Below are positions 28,288 through 36,834 of a stretch of DNA of 64,000 nt, one piece after another. The notes under the pieces are model-generated. The model was given only the letters and a program-made list of their open reading frames with translations, had not been told where the DNA came from and searched no databases. The position numbers were made by a program, and so were the translations under genes. Source of the DNA: Bog-473 sp963782415 (GTDB taxonomy: Bacteria; Actinomycetota; Acidimicrobiia; Acidimicrobiales; RAAP-2); NCBI GenBank assembly GCA_963782415.1, contig CAWAJT010000008.1, positions 868,001 through 932,000 of the forward strand, read 5' to 3'. The first letter of the stretch is position 1. Each line of letters starts with the position of its first letter.

Positions 28288-28886
28288 GGATCTGAACCAC
28301 GACAGGTGGACCGCCGGGGGTTCGAGGCGTCTCATGCACTGAGACTGGCAGATCACCCGCAAGGCCAGACTTGCAGGTTGGGACCGATGCATTCTCGGAC
28401 GTCGATGGGTCGGAGACGGTTGCCGAGGCCGTCTCCTCGGATCCTGCGTGGGGATGGGTATTTGCGGAGCAGGCGCAAGATCCAGCACGAGGCGTGGGTT
28501 CGACTTCTCATCCTGAGCGCCAGCCCTGATCAGCGGGTGCGGATCACACCGGCCCATGAAGCAGCCTCGGTTTGGGTGCGGGCCGGCCGCCCGGAACTGC
28601 CCGCATCTGACAAGCACGGCTCGGACCGATGCTCGAGGCGATGCTCGGCCCCCGGTCGAAGTTGGCAAATGCACGCGCACCGTGGTTCCGGACTCGGCTG
28701 TGGGTGTGCTCGCTGACAACCCTGCTCGTCTCGACCAGATGCATGTAGCCGCTTGTCTGGAGGCGACGGATCCGGTGAACTCCCACGAGACGAATCGATC
28801 GTTTCGTCGTCTGTGGCGCGTTCTGACTCCCAGCCGGAGGGCCAACCGTGACGACGATGTGCCGCGGATCGGGTTCTTGAGGGATC
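28288..28886. other. 599-bp stretch without a recognised gene
   Basis: Frames on either strand give low-complexity Arg/Ser/Pro peptides with no homology or start signal. The only structure noted is the 8-bp hairpin at 28412-28436. It may be decayed sequence at an insertion boundary. Confidence 0.55.
28412..28436. terminator. Stem-loop downstream of methyltransferase
   Basis: GGAGACGG and CCGTCTCC form a perfect 8-bp stem with a 9-nt loop, 125 nt after the methyltransferase stop. No T-run follows, so termination is only possible, not shown. Confidence 0.3.
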
Positions 28887-29768
28887 TCACGTCGACCCCG
28901 TGCCGCCCACGCTCACAGTCGTGAGAATCTCCGCGAGTCGGACCAGGGCGAGGAGATGGCCTTCACCGGGGCACTCGTGCAGGCGCGCCCGTGGGATGCG
29001 GTCGGCTTGGAGGCGTCCATGCGACATCGGCACGTTGCGGTCGTCATCGCCGTGCCAGATGTCGACAGGAATCGTGATGTCTTCGAGTCGGAACCCCCAC
29101 TGGCTCGCGAAGAGGGAGAAGTCCTGTGCTGCGGCCCGCGCAGTCGTCGACGGCGCACGTCGATAGGAGTTGATGTAGGCCGAGAGCACTTCAGGGCGGT
29201 TCATCACGTCGGCGTCCGACCTCGGGGACTGACCCAACGTCGCTCGAATGGATCGTTCCGGCCACCGACGGAAGAGCCAGGTGGTGAGTGCAAACAGGGG
29301 ATAGACGAGGTGTCGAGACCTTCGCGCCAATCGTGCGACAAGCCGGTTGAAGAACATCATCTCGGCTTCGGAACCCCGTTCTGCCAGTGGGCCTATTCCG
29401 CTGACGATGCCGGCGCCCCGAACTCGGTCGGGAAGGAGACGAGCACAGGCAAGAGCGTGCGGTCCGCCGCCCGAGATGCCGACCACGGAGAATGTCTCGA
29501 GACCGAGATGATCGGCGAGACGCGAAATATCCGACGGCCAATCTTCCAAACGTCGTTGCTGCTGAAACGAGCTGTGGCCGTAACCCGGCCGATCCACCGC
29601 AATGGACCGAACGCCGGCGGCCGCAATCGCCGTCTCGTCGAATGACACCTGCAGACGTGAGCCGGGCGTGCCGTGGAAGACGAACACCGCCGGTCCCTCC
29701 GCGTCGCCCTGCTCCAGCCACGCGAGCTCGCGACCGTCGGGCAGGTCCATGACACTCGTCTCACTCAT
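28887..29768 (-). CDS. Alpha/beta-hydrolase
   Basis: 293 aa from the ATG at 29768. Oxyanion loop HGTPGS, DRPGYGHSS, nucleophile elbow VVGISGGGPHA, acid region WHGDDDRNVP and catalytic His in CPGEGHLLAL are all present and in order, so the enzyme looks active. A cap domain about 130-220 holds WLFRRWPERSI. Substrate unknown (esterase, epoxide hydrolase or lactonase are possible). The longer frame adds residues with no start signal. Confidence 0.88.
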   Translation of the reverse strand: MSETSVMDLPDGRELAWLEQGDAEGPAVFVFHGTPGSRLQVSFDETAIAAAGVRSIAVDRPGYGHSSFQQQRRLEDWPSDISRLADHLGLETFSVVGISGGGPHALACARLLPDRVRGAGIVSGIGPLAERGSEAEMMFFNRLVARLARRSRHLVYPLFALTTWLFRRWPERSIRATLGQSPRSDADVMNRPEVLSAYINSYRRAPSTTARAAAQDFSLFASQWGFRLEDITIPVDIWHGDDDRNVPMSHGRLQADRIPRARLHECPGEGHLLALVRLAEILTTVSVGGTGST

Positions 29769-29837
29769 CGTGCACGACGGTAGCCGGGGCCGGGCAATGG
29801 GGACCTCCAGGCCGACGGGCACGACTGCGCACGGCCG

Positions 29838-30299
29838 GTGGTGGCCCCCAACCTGGCGATCACCTCACCGTCTGCACGATCCTCTGAGAATGATTTCGGT
29901 CGTCCAGGCAGCTACCGATGTCGCTGGCCGGTTCGGCACAATGGAAATCGGATCGTGACCAGCGAGGGCATACGCTGGGTCGACTTCGAGAGCTGTTGCA
30001 TCGGCCCCCTCGAATGGGACCTCGCCCTTCAGTCGGATGAGGTCGTCCACCTGTTTCCCGAAACAGATTCGGACCTTCTCGCTCTGTTGCGGAGACTCAA
30101 CAGCGCACGTTCCGCAACGTGGTGCTTGGGATCGCGTTATGCGGAGATGCATGAACACGGCGAAGTCCACCATCTCGTTGCTGCGCCAAGCTTCTGGCGA
30201 TTCTGGACGTCTTCCAGAGATGCCCTGAACATCAATGTGCCGCACGTATCCGACGTATGGGTCAGGGCGCGAGGGTGCGATTCCCTGCACCGTTACTGA
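29838..30299 (+). pseudogene. C-terminal fragment of an APH-type phosphotransferase
   Basis: From about 29937 the frame reads HNGNRIVTSEG then IRWVDFESCCIGPLEWDLALQ, matching the catalytic HxDxxxxN loop and DFE metal site of aminoglycoside/choline-kinase-like phosphotransferases, followed by a helical C-terminal lobe (LLRRLNSARSATWCLG). The catalytic Asp of the loop appears lost (HNGN), and the whole N-lobe is missing because the hydrolase gene occupies the space upstream. No start or RBS fits. Best read as a relic; a short expressed ORF from GTG 29955 cannot be excluded. Confidence 0.55.
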
Positions 30300-30850
30300 A
30301 AGCGGTAGCGGAGGTGGACGACGCCGCTGCTGAATCGGTGCTCGTCGATGAGTTCGAGATCGGTGCGCATGTCGGTTGGCAGTGCGGGGTTGCGCCCACC
30401 GAGGATGACGGGCCATACGAACAGGGCGAGCTCGTCGACCAGCCCAGCGACGAGAGCCTGGGCCGCGAGGTTCGGGCCACCGACCAACAGATCCCTCCTG
30501 GCGGTGTCCTTGAGGTCGAGGACCGCGTTGGGGTCGAAGTGGCGTTCGAGCCGAGTGTTCGCAGTGGGCGGTGCGGCAAGGGTCGAGGAGTACACGACCT
30601 TGTCCGCAGCCTGCCATGCGCTGGCGTAGTCGGCCGTGAGGTCTGATTGCGCGGCCAGGGTGGAGTCGGTCTCCCACACGGCCAGCGTCTCGTACATGCG
30701 GCGCCCGTAGAGATAGGTTCCTGCGGACCGCATCAGCTTGGTGATGAGCGCGAAGACGTCGTCGTCCGGCGGAGCCCAGTCGAAGGCACCGCGTTCGTCC
30801 TCGGTGCAGCCGTCGAGGGACATGTTCGAGGCGTAAATCAGCTTCGCCAT
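30293..30850 (-). CDS. Dihydrofolate reductase-like (RibD C-terminal) reductase
   Basis: 185 aa beginning MAKLIYASNMSLDG, with TYLYGRRMYET, VVYSSTL, RDLLVGGPNLAAQAL and LFVWPVILGGRNPALP. These are the NADPH-binding and active-site segments of the RibD-C/YyaP-like dihydrofolate reductase family. Substrate unknown. Start is the only ATG near the conserved N-terminus. It ends against the convergent phosphotransferase relic. Confidence 0.88.
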   Translation of the reverse strand: MAKLIYASNMSLDGCTEDERGAFDWAPPDDDVFALITKLMRSAGTYLYGRRMYETLAVWETDSTLAAQSDLTADYASAWQAADKVVYSSTLAAPPTANTRLERHFDPNAVLDLKDTARRDLLVGGPNLAAQALVAGLVDELALFVWPVILGGRNPALPTDMRTDLELIDEHRFSSGVVHLRYRFQ

Positions 30851-31575
30851 GACCGCTCGTTCATCACCGTCGCACTCTCGATGTCTTCGGCCTCCACACG
30901 AGCACTTCGCGGAGCAACTCGATGATCGTCCCCGAAGGCCTGAACTGTGTCACCTTCTCGAGGGCGTAGGGGCCATGTGGACTTCACGAGAGTCCGTAGG
31001 CGACATCTTCTCCATTGCCCGAAGAATACGTGGTGCCGTCCTACACAGGGCTGTTCGTCACGATCGCCGCGGCGGCGGGCAGACCACAGAGGCGAATTGA
31101 ATTCGGCGAACTCGAGCACCCAGACATGCCCCGGGCGTCGTACGCGTCGATCGTCGATCCGCTGCCGGCGGAGAGAACGGAGCCCCCCATGGCGCCCGGG
31201 CTACCTGCGAGCGACGTACTAAACAACGGAGTGCACGAGGAGGCCGAGCCGCATGTGACTCCCTGTGTGTCGAAGGCATGGAGACCCGGCACGATGACGA
31301 TGCCAACGACGGGTGGCTCTCCCGAAGGGAGCGTATTCGGACTCGACCAAAAGCCGGGCTCGCGCCTTGTGCTCGGACTCGACGGCTTTCCGGTCAGATT
31401 CGTCCACAGTCGAACGGATCCGTCACCGCCTGCGCGGTGGTGCTGCGTACGTTGCCATCCAGTGCCTTCTGCCATAGGCACGCGGGTCTCGGTCAAAGAG
31501 CTCCGTGGGTGACAAGGCACGGAGTTTCATTACAGAAGTATTTCAATTAGGTGCGTAAAGTGTTACATAGTAACC
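30851..31575. other. 725-bp stretch without a recognised gene
   Basis: No frame has a credible start and composition; the best (a 165-aa frame from 31015) is Pro/Ser/Arg-rich and unrecognised. The last 60 bp become AT-rich and form the promoter of the downstream gene. Confidence 0.5.
31562..31574 (+). promoter_or_regulatory. AT-rich promoter with palindrome upstream of pilin-like gene
   Basis: GTTAC-ATA-GTAAC is a perfect interrupted palindrome ending 1 nt before the ATG at 31576. It contains a TACATA element and sits at the end of an unusually AT-rich 50-bp segment for this genome, so it is probably both a -10 region and an operator. Confidence 0.4.
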
Positions 31576-32157
31576 ATGGATCTTGCCTGGCCCGGCGGGG
31601 GAGCACCTTCACGATCCGCAGCTGGCATGAGTCGGCCAGAGCGGGCCATCTGGGCGGTCGCAGCGGTGCTGGCCATGGCTTTCCTCGTGGTCGCGCTGAC
31701 AGCGCTTGCGCATTTTGGGATCGCGAAACTCACGGAGTCGTGGAAGGACTTTCCGGATCTTCGTGGTCTTGAAAGGATGCAAGACGGTGGGAACGCTGCC
31801 AGCGCGGCGGCCTGGGCCGCAGCCTCACAACCCAGCACCTTGACCACCTCGACGCTCAACGCGAGATTGCCGGCCTATACCTGGGTAGATGGCGGAACGA
31901 ACGTTCCACTGTCCTCGGCAAAGAGCCAAATTGTCGGTTTTGTGGCCAGCGGTTCGCACATCGAGACCGCCGTCAAGATCTTTCCGGGGCGATGTTCATA
32001 CGGCCTCACCATTTCTTCGGCAACGGATCCCATAATCGCAGCGGACCATCTTGCAGGTCCTGGCACGTATTACAGCGTGATGTCGACGTCACAGTGCATC
32101 GCTGATCAGGCGCCACCATCGGGCTGGTCGCTGCTCCTTTCCTTTGGTGGGACATAG
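31576..32157 (+). CDS. Pilin-like single-pass secreted/membrane protein
   Basis: 193 aa. A short Gly/Ser-rich N-terminus, a hydrophobic segment (about 25-48), then an extracellular domain with YTWVDGGTNVPLSS, SGSHIETAVKIFPGRCSYGL and ...YYSVMSTSQCIADQAPPSGW. The paired cysteines and the terminal C...W pattern resemble actinobacterial type IV pilin-like minor proteins, but no canonical prepilin peptidase site was seen. No pilus machinery is nearby. Identity moderately uncertain. Confidence 0.6.
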   Translation: MDLAWPGGGAPSRSAAGMSRPERAIWAVAAVLAMAFLVVALTALAHFGIAKLTESWKDFPDLRGLERMQDGGNAASAAAWAAASQPSTLTTSTLNARLPAYTWVDGGTNVPLSSAKSQIVGFVASGSHIETAVKIFPGRCSYGLTISSATDPIIAADHLAGPGTYYSVMSTSQCIADQAPPSGWSLLLSFGGT

Positions 32158-32317
32158 CAACGGAACTCGGGGAACTCGGACGCCCCGCGCCCGGAGTGCG
32201 ACGTCGGCTTCGTGCTGCTCCGAGGGCGTCCAAGAAACAAGAACCCAGTCCCACAACCCAGACCATTACGCATCGCACTGTCCCGGCGCCGTGTAGGCGG
32301 CATGCCACACTTGGTGA

Positions 32318-32584
32318 ATGGTTCGACGAAAGCTCGATGCAAGGCTTCTCGCTGCCCTCGTGGTCTTGCAGCTCATCGTGGCCGCATTCACGTGGAGAGA
32401 CATCGGACGCCGAGACGCCAACCAGATTCGCGGGCCGAAGTGGGTCTGGCGAATCGCCAGCGCAGCGCAGATGGGGAACTCGCTTGCCTACTGGGCCTTT
32501 GCGCGGAAGGCACCGGGACGACAGGACATTCGCTCGTACGACCCCGGCAGCGTCGCTGAGGCACCGCGTCGAACACAGCCCTAG
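32318..32584 (+). CDS. Small membrane protein, paralogue of the protein at 17356-17568
   Basis: 88 aa. A hydrophobic helix (about 9-25), then TWRDIGRRDANQIRGPKWVWRIASA and GNSLAYWAFARKAPGRQ. It shares RGxKxVWRxAS...GxSxAYWxFxR with the gene after ftsY. It has an extra charged 20-residue tail. An in-frame ATG at 32318 has no strong Shine-Dalgarno. Function unknown. Confidence 0.65.
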   Translation: MVRRKLDARLLAALVVLQLIVAAFTWRDIGRRDANQIRGPKWVWRIASAAQMGNSLAYWAFARKAPGRQDIRSYDPGSVAEAPRRTQP

Positions 32585-32731
32585 CCTCAAGAGGAGCCAG
32601 GCCCGAGAGGCGTCGGACACCACATGATCGCCCAGACAGCCGGGGCGATGGGAGTTCCCACCGCTTTCCGCAGGGGTGGATCTTCACAAGAGCCGACGCC
32701 TTCCTTATGATCGAATCGAGGTGAGGGCGAA

Positions 32732-32986
32732 ATGGGCAGTGGATGTGGTGAACGCCCCGAGTTGGTACTCGATTCGATTCTCCCGCTACGCCCACGGCTC
32801 GGCCAAGACGTATCCCAATTGGCCACAGAACTGTGGGCGATTCACGGGTTCATCCCAGTCGACGGTGAAGTGATTTTGGCCGAGTTCGACCACTATGAAA
32901 CCGCAACGGCCGTTCTCAACCGGCTTGCGGCCGCGCAGGACTTTCAGGAAAGCGGCACGACCGCGCCGATATGTCCAACCCCGTAG
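32732..32986 (+). CDS. Hypothetical small protein
   Basis: 84 aa, unrecognised. The central sequence LATELWAIHGFIPVDGEV and EFDHYETATAVLNRLAAAQ has ordinary globular composition, and codon use is consistent with coding. It ends 14 nt before the preferred start of the oxidoreductase; an earlier start of that gene would overlap it. No domain recognised. Confidence 0.5.
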   Translation: MGSGCGERPELVLDSILPLRPRLGQDVSQLATELWAIHGFIPVDGEVILAEFDHYETATAVLNRLAAAQDFQESGTTAPICPTP

Positions 32987-33000
32987 CGAAGGGTCCTGTC

Positions 33001-33924
33001 ATGGAGGCAATCACGGTTGGAGACCGCGATGCGGGCGTCGCCGGTCTTTCTCTGACCGACATGCCCTATCCCATTGCGGGCGAAAACGACGTCATCGTGA
33101 GTGTCCATGGCGCCGGATTCATCTCCACCGAACTGGAATGGACGGGAACCTGGGCCGACCGCGCCGGACGTGACCGGACGCCGAGCATCGTGGGTCACGA
33201 TCTATCCGGTGTCGTGGCTGCGTTGGGGCCGGGTACCACCGGCCTCACCGTCGGCCAGCGGGTGTTCGGGCTGACCGACTGGTTCCGCAACGGCACCCTG
33301 GCCGAGTACACAGCCGTCGAGGCCCGCAACCTGGCTCCGCTTCCGTCGGATATCGATCACGTCACCGGCGCCGCTCTGCCAATCTCAGGACTGACCTCAT
33401 GGCAGGCGCTGTTCGACCACGCTCACCTCCGGACCGGGCAGAGCGTCCTCATACACGGCGCCGGTGGCGGTGTCGCTTCGATCGCCGTGCAGCTCGCTCG
33501 CGAGGTGGGAGCCGTCGTGATCGGCACGGGCCGGGCCGCTGACCGCAGCACAGTCCTCGGCTTGGGGGCGCACGACTTTTTGGACCTCGAGACCGACAAG
33601 CTCGAAGACGTCGGTGAAGTCGACGTGGTCTTCGATGCGATCGGAGGAGAGATACTCGATCGCTCCGCCGCGCTGGTGCGTGCCGGTGGCACGCTCGTCA
33701 CTATCGTGCGGATGCCCACGGTCAAGCCAATGGACGGGCGGGCGCTCTACTTCGTCGTCGAATCTGACAGCATCCGGCTCGCGGAGCTTGCCCAGCGGCT
33801 AAGGGATGGACGGCTCAGGCCGATCGTGGGGGCGGTGAGGCCGCTGCGTGAAGCCCCTGCGGCCTTCGCTCCCTCGCAGCGCACCCCCGGCAAGACGATT
33901 ATCAGCGTCTCCGAACATGATTAG
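33001..33924 (+). CDS. NADPH-dependent quinone-type oxidoreductase (MDR superfamily)
   Basis: 307 aa from the ATG at 33001 (MEAITVGDRDAGVAGL); the family starts with this block, so the ATG at 32971 was not used. GHDLSGVVAALGPGTTGLTVGQRVFG is the MDR catalytic-domain signature, VLIHGAGGGVASIAVQLA is the nucleotide-binding Rossmann motif, and the GTGRAADR that follows suggests NADP. No zinc ligands are visible, as in quinone oxidoreductases. Redox detoxification role inferred. Confidence 0.88.
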   Translation: MEAITVGDRDAGVAGLSLTDMPYPIAGENDVIVSVHGAGFISTELEWTGTWADRAGRDRTPSIVGHDLSGVVAALGPGTTGLTVGQRVFGLTDWFRNGTLAEYTAVEARNLAPLPSDIDHVTGAALPISGLTSWQALFDHAHLRTGQSVLIHGAGGGVASIAVQLAREVGAVVIGTGRAADRSTVLGLGAHDFLDLETDKLEDVGEVDVVFDAIGGEILDRSAALVRAGGTLVTIVRMPTVKPMDGRALYFVVESDSIRLAELAQRLRDGRLRPIVGAVRPLREAPAAFAPSQRTPGKTIISVSEHD

Positions 33925-34011
33925 CCGCGCCACTCACCCCGCATTCGGTGACGCCTCAGCCTTCGACAATAGAGCTCGCGATCAGGATTCGGGGTAGGTC
34001 CGGGACGTTGC

Positions 34012-34029
34012 TCCCGAGCGAACTCGGGA
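34012..34029. terminator. Stem-loop downstream of oxidoreductase
   Basis: TCCCGAG-CGAA-CTCGGGA forms a perfect 7-bp stem with a stable tetraloop, 88 nt beyond the oxidoreductase stop. No T-run follows; it could instead be an operator for the sigma gene. Confidence 0.35.
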
Positions 34030-34244
34030 CCATGTCGTGTGTTGAACCTTTTAACGCGTCCCGTCCGAGAGGGGCCCGAGCGGGCGAAATCGGAGCCACA
34101 CAACGGGGCTTTTGCGGGCGTCGCGGCGGCTATCCCCGAAGTGGGTTCCGCGCGGTGGCACTCATGTCTGGCGCACCTGGGGCCCCCAGGTCAACTCTGA
34201 AGTTGCCGCAGAACCGAGTAAACGATTGTCGCCCTTCGGGTCTC

Positions 34245-34250
34245 TATATG
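34245..34250 (+). promoter_or_regulatory. Putative -10 box of the sigma-factor gene
   Basis: TATATG lies 7 nt before the ATG at 34258. A GAAC sequence about 30 nt earlier (near 34211) could be the -35 element of an autoregulated ECF promoter, but spacing is imperfect. Confidence 0.3.
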
Positions 34251-34257
34251 TGGTGAG

Positions 34258-34770
34258 ATGATGGCGTCCACGCCGGGCTATTCCTTTGAGCAGTTCTTCG
34301 AGGCCCACTATCCGGGTATCTGCCGAGCGTTGTGGCTCGCCCTTGGTGAGGGTTGCGATCCAGAAGACGCTGCCCAAGACGCATTCGCCCGGGCCTTCCA
34401 AAAGTGGACCGCCGTATCACATCTGGATCGGCCGGCGACCTGGGTCTTTGTGGTTGCAGTTCGACAGGCGAGGCGAAATGTGCGCCGTCAGAATCGCTCG
34501 CTCACGGCGTCGCTATGGGTTACCGAAACACTCCAGCCGACTGAAGACACCGCCTCTCGGTTGTCGATCGTGGCCGCACTCGAAGAGTTGGCCCCCCGGC
34601 AACGTCTGGCAATCGTGCTTCGCTACTACGCGGATCTCTCCATAAGGGACATCGCCAAGGCAATGCGGTGTCGAGAGGGAACCGTGAAGGCGACGATTCA
34701 TTCGGCTCACGATCGACTCCGCACGCTGCTTCCTCATGAGCTCACTATCTCGGAGGTTGACAATGCCTGA
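34258..34770 (+). CDS. ECF RNA polymerase sigma factor (SigE-like family)
   Basis: 170 aa. Region 2 (about 9-75) has YPGICRALW, EDAAQDAFARAFQKW and the W...RR core; region 4 (about 112-165) has LEELAPRQRLAIVLRYYADLS, IRDIAKAMRCREGTVKATIHSA as the helix-turn-helix. It directs transcription of an unknown regulon, probably including itself. The downstream gene overlaps by 8 nt, an arrangement usual for sigma/anti-sigma pairs. Confidence 0.92.
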   Translation: MMASTPGYSFEQFFEAHYPGICRALWLALGEGCDPEDAAQDAFARAFQKWTAVSHLDRPATWVFVVAVRQARRNVRRQNRSLTASLWVTETLQPTEDTASRLSIVAALEELAPRQRLAIVLRYYADLSIRDIAKAMRCREGTVKATIHSAHDRLRTLLPHELTISEVDNA

Positions 34771-36031
34771 CCGCGACATTGCCCGGCTACTCAATCGGGC
34801 CAGCCTCTTGCGCAACCCGGATGTTTCAAACGGTTTGGCCCATGTGAAGATTCGACATGCACGCCGGAGGCGCTCACGTAGGACGGTGTCGGTCGTCCTT
34901 CTTGTCGCATTGGCGGCAGCGTTGGTCACCGCGGTCCTCACGGTGCCGGGTCAAAACTCCGCCAATGCCGTTCGCTACCTACGGATCTCCCCGACTGCTC
35001 GGGTCGTCGATCTCGCCGGCTTCTCGAACGGTCTCAGCGACGTGTACTTTGCCGACTCGACGCGCGGCCTCGGATTGGAGCAACACTGCGTGTTGTCGCC
35101 GTCCACCAACACGGTGTGCGCATTGGCAATTGTCCGCACGGATGATGCCGGCCAGGTATGGAGACTGGTGGGTCAGACACTGCACGTGACGTATCCCGAC
35201 AGCCGAGCTTCGTACCCGTTCATCACTTTCGTCACCAATGGCAAGGACGGGTGGATCTACGGCTCGAAGACATTCGTGACTCACGATGGTGGCAAGACGT
35301 TCGTTGAGGACGGTCCGGCGGGGTTGGTCATGGATTTGTCGATCGTGGGCAACGAGACCTGGGCACTGAGTCGGCCGTGCTCGCCCGGCACCTTTGGATG
35401 CAGCTCGACCATCTTCACCACCCCCACTCGCGGGGGACCTTGGCACGTCGAGCAAGGAGCACCGAAGCTCTCATACCCGTACATCCAACTCATTCGGCCC
35501 TCGGCCCAGGTCGCGTTTCTTGCTGCCCTGGCCACTGACGGGACGCTCTATGCCACCACCGACGGTGGAGCGTCCTGGGCCAGGCATCCGTTGCCGCCTT
35601 TGTGCGACCGACTGCAACGTGTCACGGCGTTGACCAGCCACGATGTCTGGGCGCTCTGTCTCGGAGCAGCGCCAGGTCGTTCTCAGGAAAAGGCGCTGTA
35701 TCACTCGGTCGACGACGGAAGAACCTGGGCCCTCGTAGCGGCATCGGACCCTGGTCGGCCATCAGGCGTCGGAAGCCTGCCAGCATCGGGCATTGTCACA
35801 TTGGTGACCTCCATGTATCCCGACCGGCTCCTCATTACTTTCGATCAAGGGCCGCCAATTGCTTCAACCGACGGCGGTAGAACCTGGACACCGCAGGGCC
35901 TGCCGGCATCGGGTGGGGTCGAGCAGCTGACCTTCACTGACGCCCAACACGGGTGGGCCATCCTGCTGCCCAACGACGCTCTCTATCGAACATCCGACGG
36001 CGGGGTGCACTGGGTTCCCACGGCCAGCTAG
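34763..36031 (+). CDS. Membrane-anchored BNR/Asp-box beta-propeller coupled to the sigma factor
   Basis: 422 aa. A short Arg-rich N-terminus (about 1-40) is cytoplasmic; a transmembrane helix lies at about 41-61; the rest is extracellular. Six Asp-box motifs (TDDAGQVW, THDGGKTF, TTDGGASW, SVDDGRTW, STDGGRTW, TSDGGVHW) indicate a sialidase/Ycf48-like propeller, and Cys pairs suggest disulfides. In anti-sigma fashion the N-terminal 40 residues could contact the sigma factor, but no ASD/zinc motif is visible. Coupled overlap with the sigma gene implies co-function; sensing by the propeller is inference. Confidence 0.8.
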   Translation: MPDRDIARLLNRASLLRNPDVSNGLAHVKIRHARRRRSRRTVSVVLLVALAAALVTAVLTVPGQNSANAVRYLRISPTARVVDLAGFSNGLSDVYFADSTRGLGLEQHCVLSPSTNTVCALAIVRTDDAGQVWRLVGQTLHVTYPDSRASYPFITFVTNGKDGWIYGSKTFVTHDGGKTFVEDGPAGLVMDLSIVGNETWALSRPCSPGTFGCSSTIFTTPTRGGPWHVEQGAPKLSYPYIQLIRPSAQVAFLAALATDGTLYATTDGGASWARHPLPPLCDRLQRVTALTSHDVWALCLGAAPGRSQEKALYHSVDDGRTWALVAASDPGRPSGVGSLPASGIVTLVTSMYPDRLLITFDQGPPIASTDGGRTWTPQGLPASGGVEQLTFTDAQHGWAILLPNDALYRTSDGGVHWVPTAS

Positions 36032-36330
36032 CGCCCTGCTCTACCTGACCGGCCTCAGAAACGTGTGGAACCGGATCAACATCGCCGCCCACCTTTCCCG
36101 GTGACGATGTCCTCGTGGGAACGTAGAAGAGCGGGTTCGCCTGACATGAGTTGCGACGAGGTCTCTGTCATGACAATCCGACCGGAGGTCGGACAGTAGC
36201 TCGGATCCGGCGGCGTCGTACGGGGACAGGTTGCTCGAGGCCACGGCAAGTGTCCAGGCTCAATCGTCGGGCCATTCTGGACGAGAAAATGGGGGAACGA
36301 AGTCTCGAAGTCCCGACCCTGGGAGATCCC
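36032..36330. other. 299-bp intergenic region
   Basis: No gene supported. It contains the stem-loop at 36177-36193. Leader of the PPE-like gene carries GGGAG about 5 nt before its ATG. Confidence 0.5.
36177..36193. terminator. Stem-loop between propeller and PPE-like genes
   Basis: TCCGACC-GGA-GGTCGGA is a perfect 7-bp stem with a 3-nt loop, about 145 nt after the propeller stop. No T-run follows; it could be terminator or regulatory structure. Confidence 0.3.
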
Positions 36331-36834
36331 ATGAACAAACGACTGAGCAAATCGGGGATCGGTGGAGCAGTTCTGTGTGTCTTCAGTTTCATCGTTTCAG
36401 GACCGGCGGGCGCCCACGCGTCCACATCGGCGTTCTGTTCCGACATGACGCACGTTGCACGGGCTGATGCCATCGCAATGCAGCACCCGACCGAACAAAG
36501 TGCGCGACGGCTCGCTTCGGATCTGAGCACCGCGTCGGCAGCGCTACCGCCAGCGACCGTTGTGGCAAACCGCGCACAGCTCGTCACGCTTGTTGCCTCT
36601 AATCTGTTGGGCCACAACGCACCGGCCATCGCGGCGACCGAAGCGCAGTACGAGGAGATGTGGGCGCAAGATGCCGCAGCGATGTTCGGCTACGCGGCCA
36701 GCTCGTCGCCGTCGAATGTGTACACGAACCTGGCTCCCGTCACAAAATACGTAGAACACGCCTGCCGAACCAGCGAAAGAGCCTTCAGGGAGCTCGTCAC
36801 ATCGGACCACCTGCACCTCAAGGCCCGCTCCTAG
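36331..36834 (+). CDS. Secreted protein with a mycobacterial PPE-like core segment
   Basis: 167 aa. Signal peptide: Lys/Arg-rich start, hydrophobic about 10-24, probable cleavage after AHA near 30. The mature part opens SAFCSDMTHVARADAI and closes with ...KYVEHACRTSERAF; two cysteines probably pair. Between them (about 72-122) lies ANRAQLVTLVASNLLG, HNAPAIAATEAQY, EEMWAQDAAAMFGYAAS, which closely matches the fourth and fifth helices of mycobacterial PPE proteins (the NLLGQNTPAIA...EMWAQDAAAMFGYA block). The outer parts resemble a common actinobacterial small secreted family, so the gene looks chimeric. No PE or ESX genes are here. The ATG at 36331 with GGGAG upstream was chosen. Confidence 0.75.
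   Translation: MNKRLSKSGIGGAVLCVFSFIVSGPAGAHASTSAFCSDMTHVARADAIAMQHPTEQSARRLASDLSTASAALPPATVVANRAQLVTLVASNLLGHNAPAIAATEAQYEEMWAQDAAAMFGYAASSSPSNVYTNLAPVTKYVEHACRTSERAFRELVTSDHLHLKARS

Larger units (their letters stand above)
33925..34257. other. 333-bp intergenic region upstream of the sigma factor
   Basis: No gene is supported. It contains the hairpin at 34012-34029 and, at its end, the sigma-gene promoter elements. Some G-rich tracts are present but no other repeat. Confidence 0.55.

Noticed and set aside
28320..28335. TTCGA-containing, tRNA T-loop-like sequence
   Set aside because: No matching acceptor, D or anticodon arms; flanking bases do not pair.
31015..31512. 165-aa plus-strand frame in the gap after the DHFR-like gene
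   Set aside because: No RBS, -10 box, or homology and poor composition; left as non-coding.
36331..36834. Type VII secretion locus around the PPE-like gene
   Set aside because: No PE, EsxA/B, EccC, EspG or mycosin gene occurs in the window.
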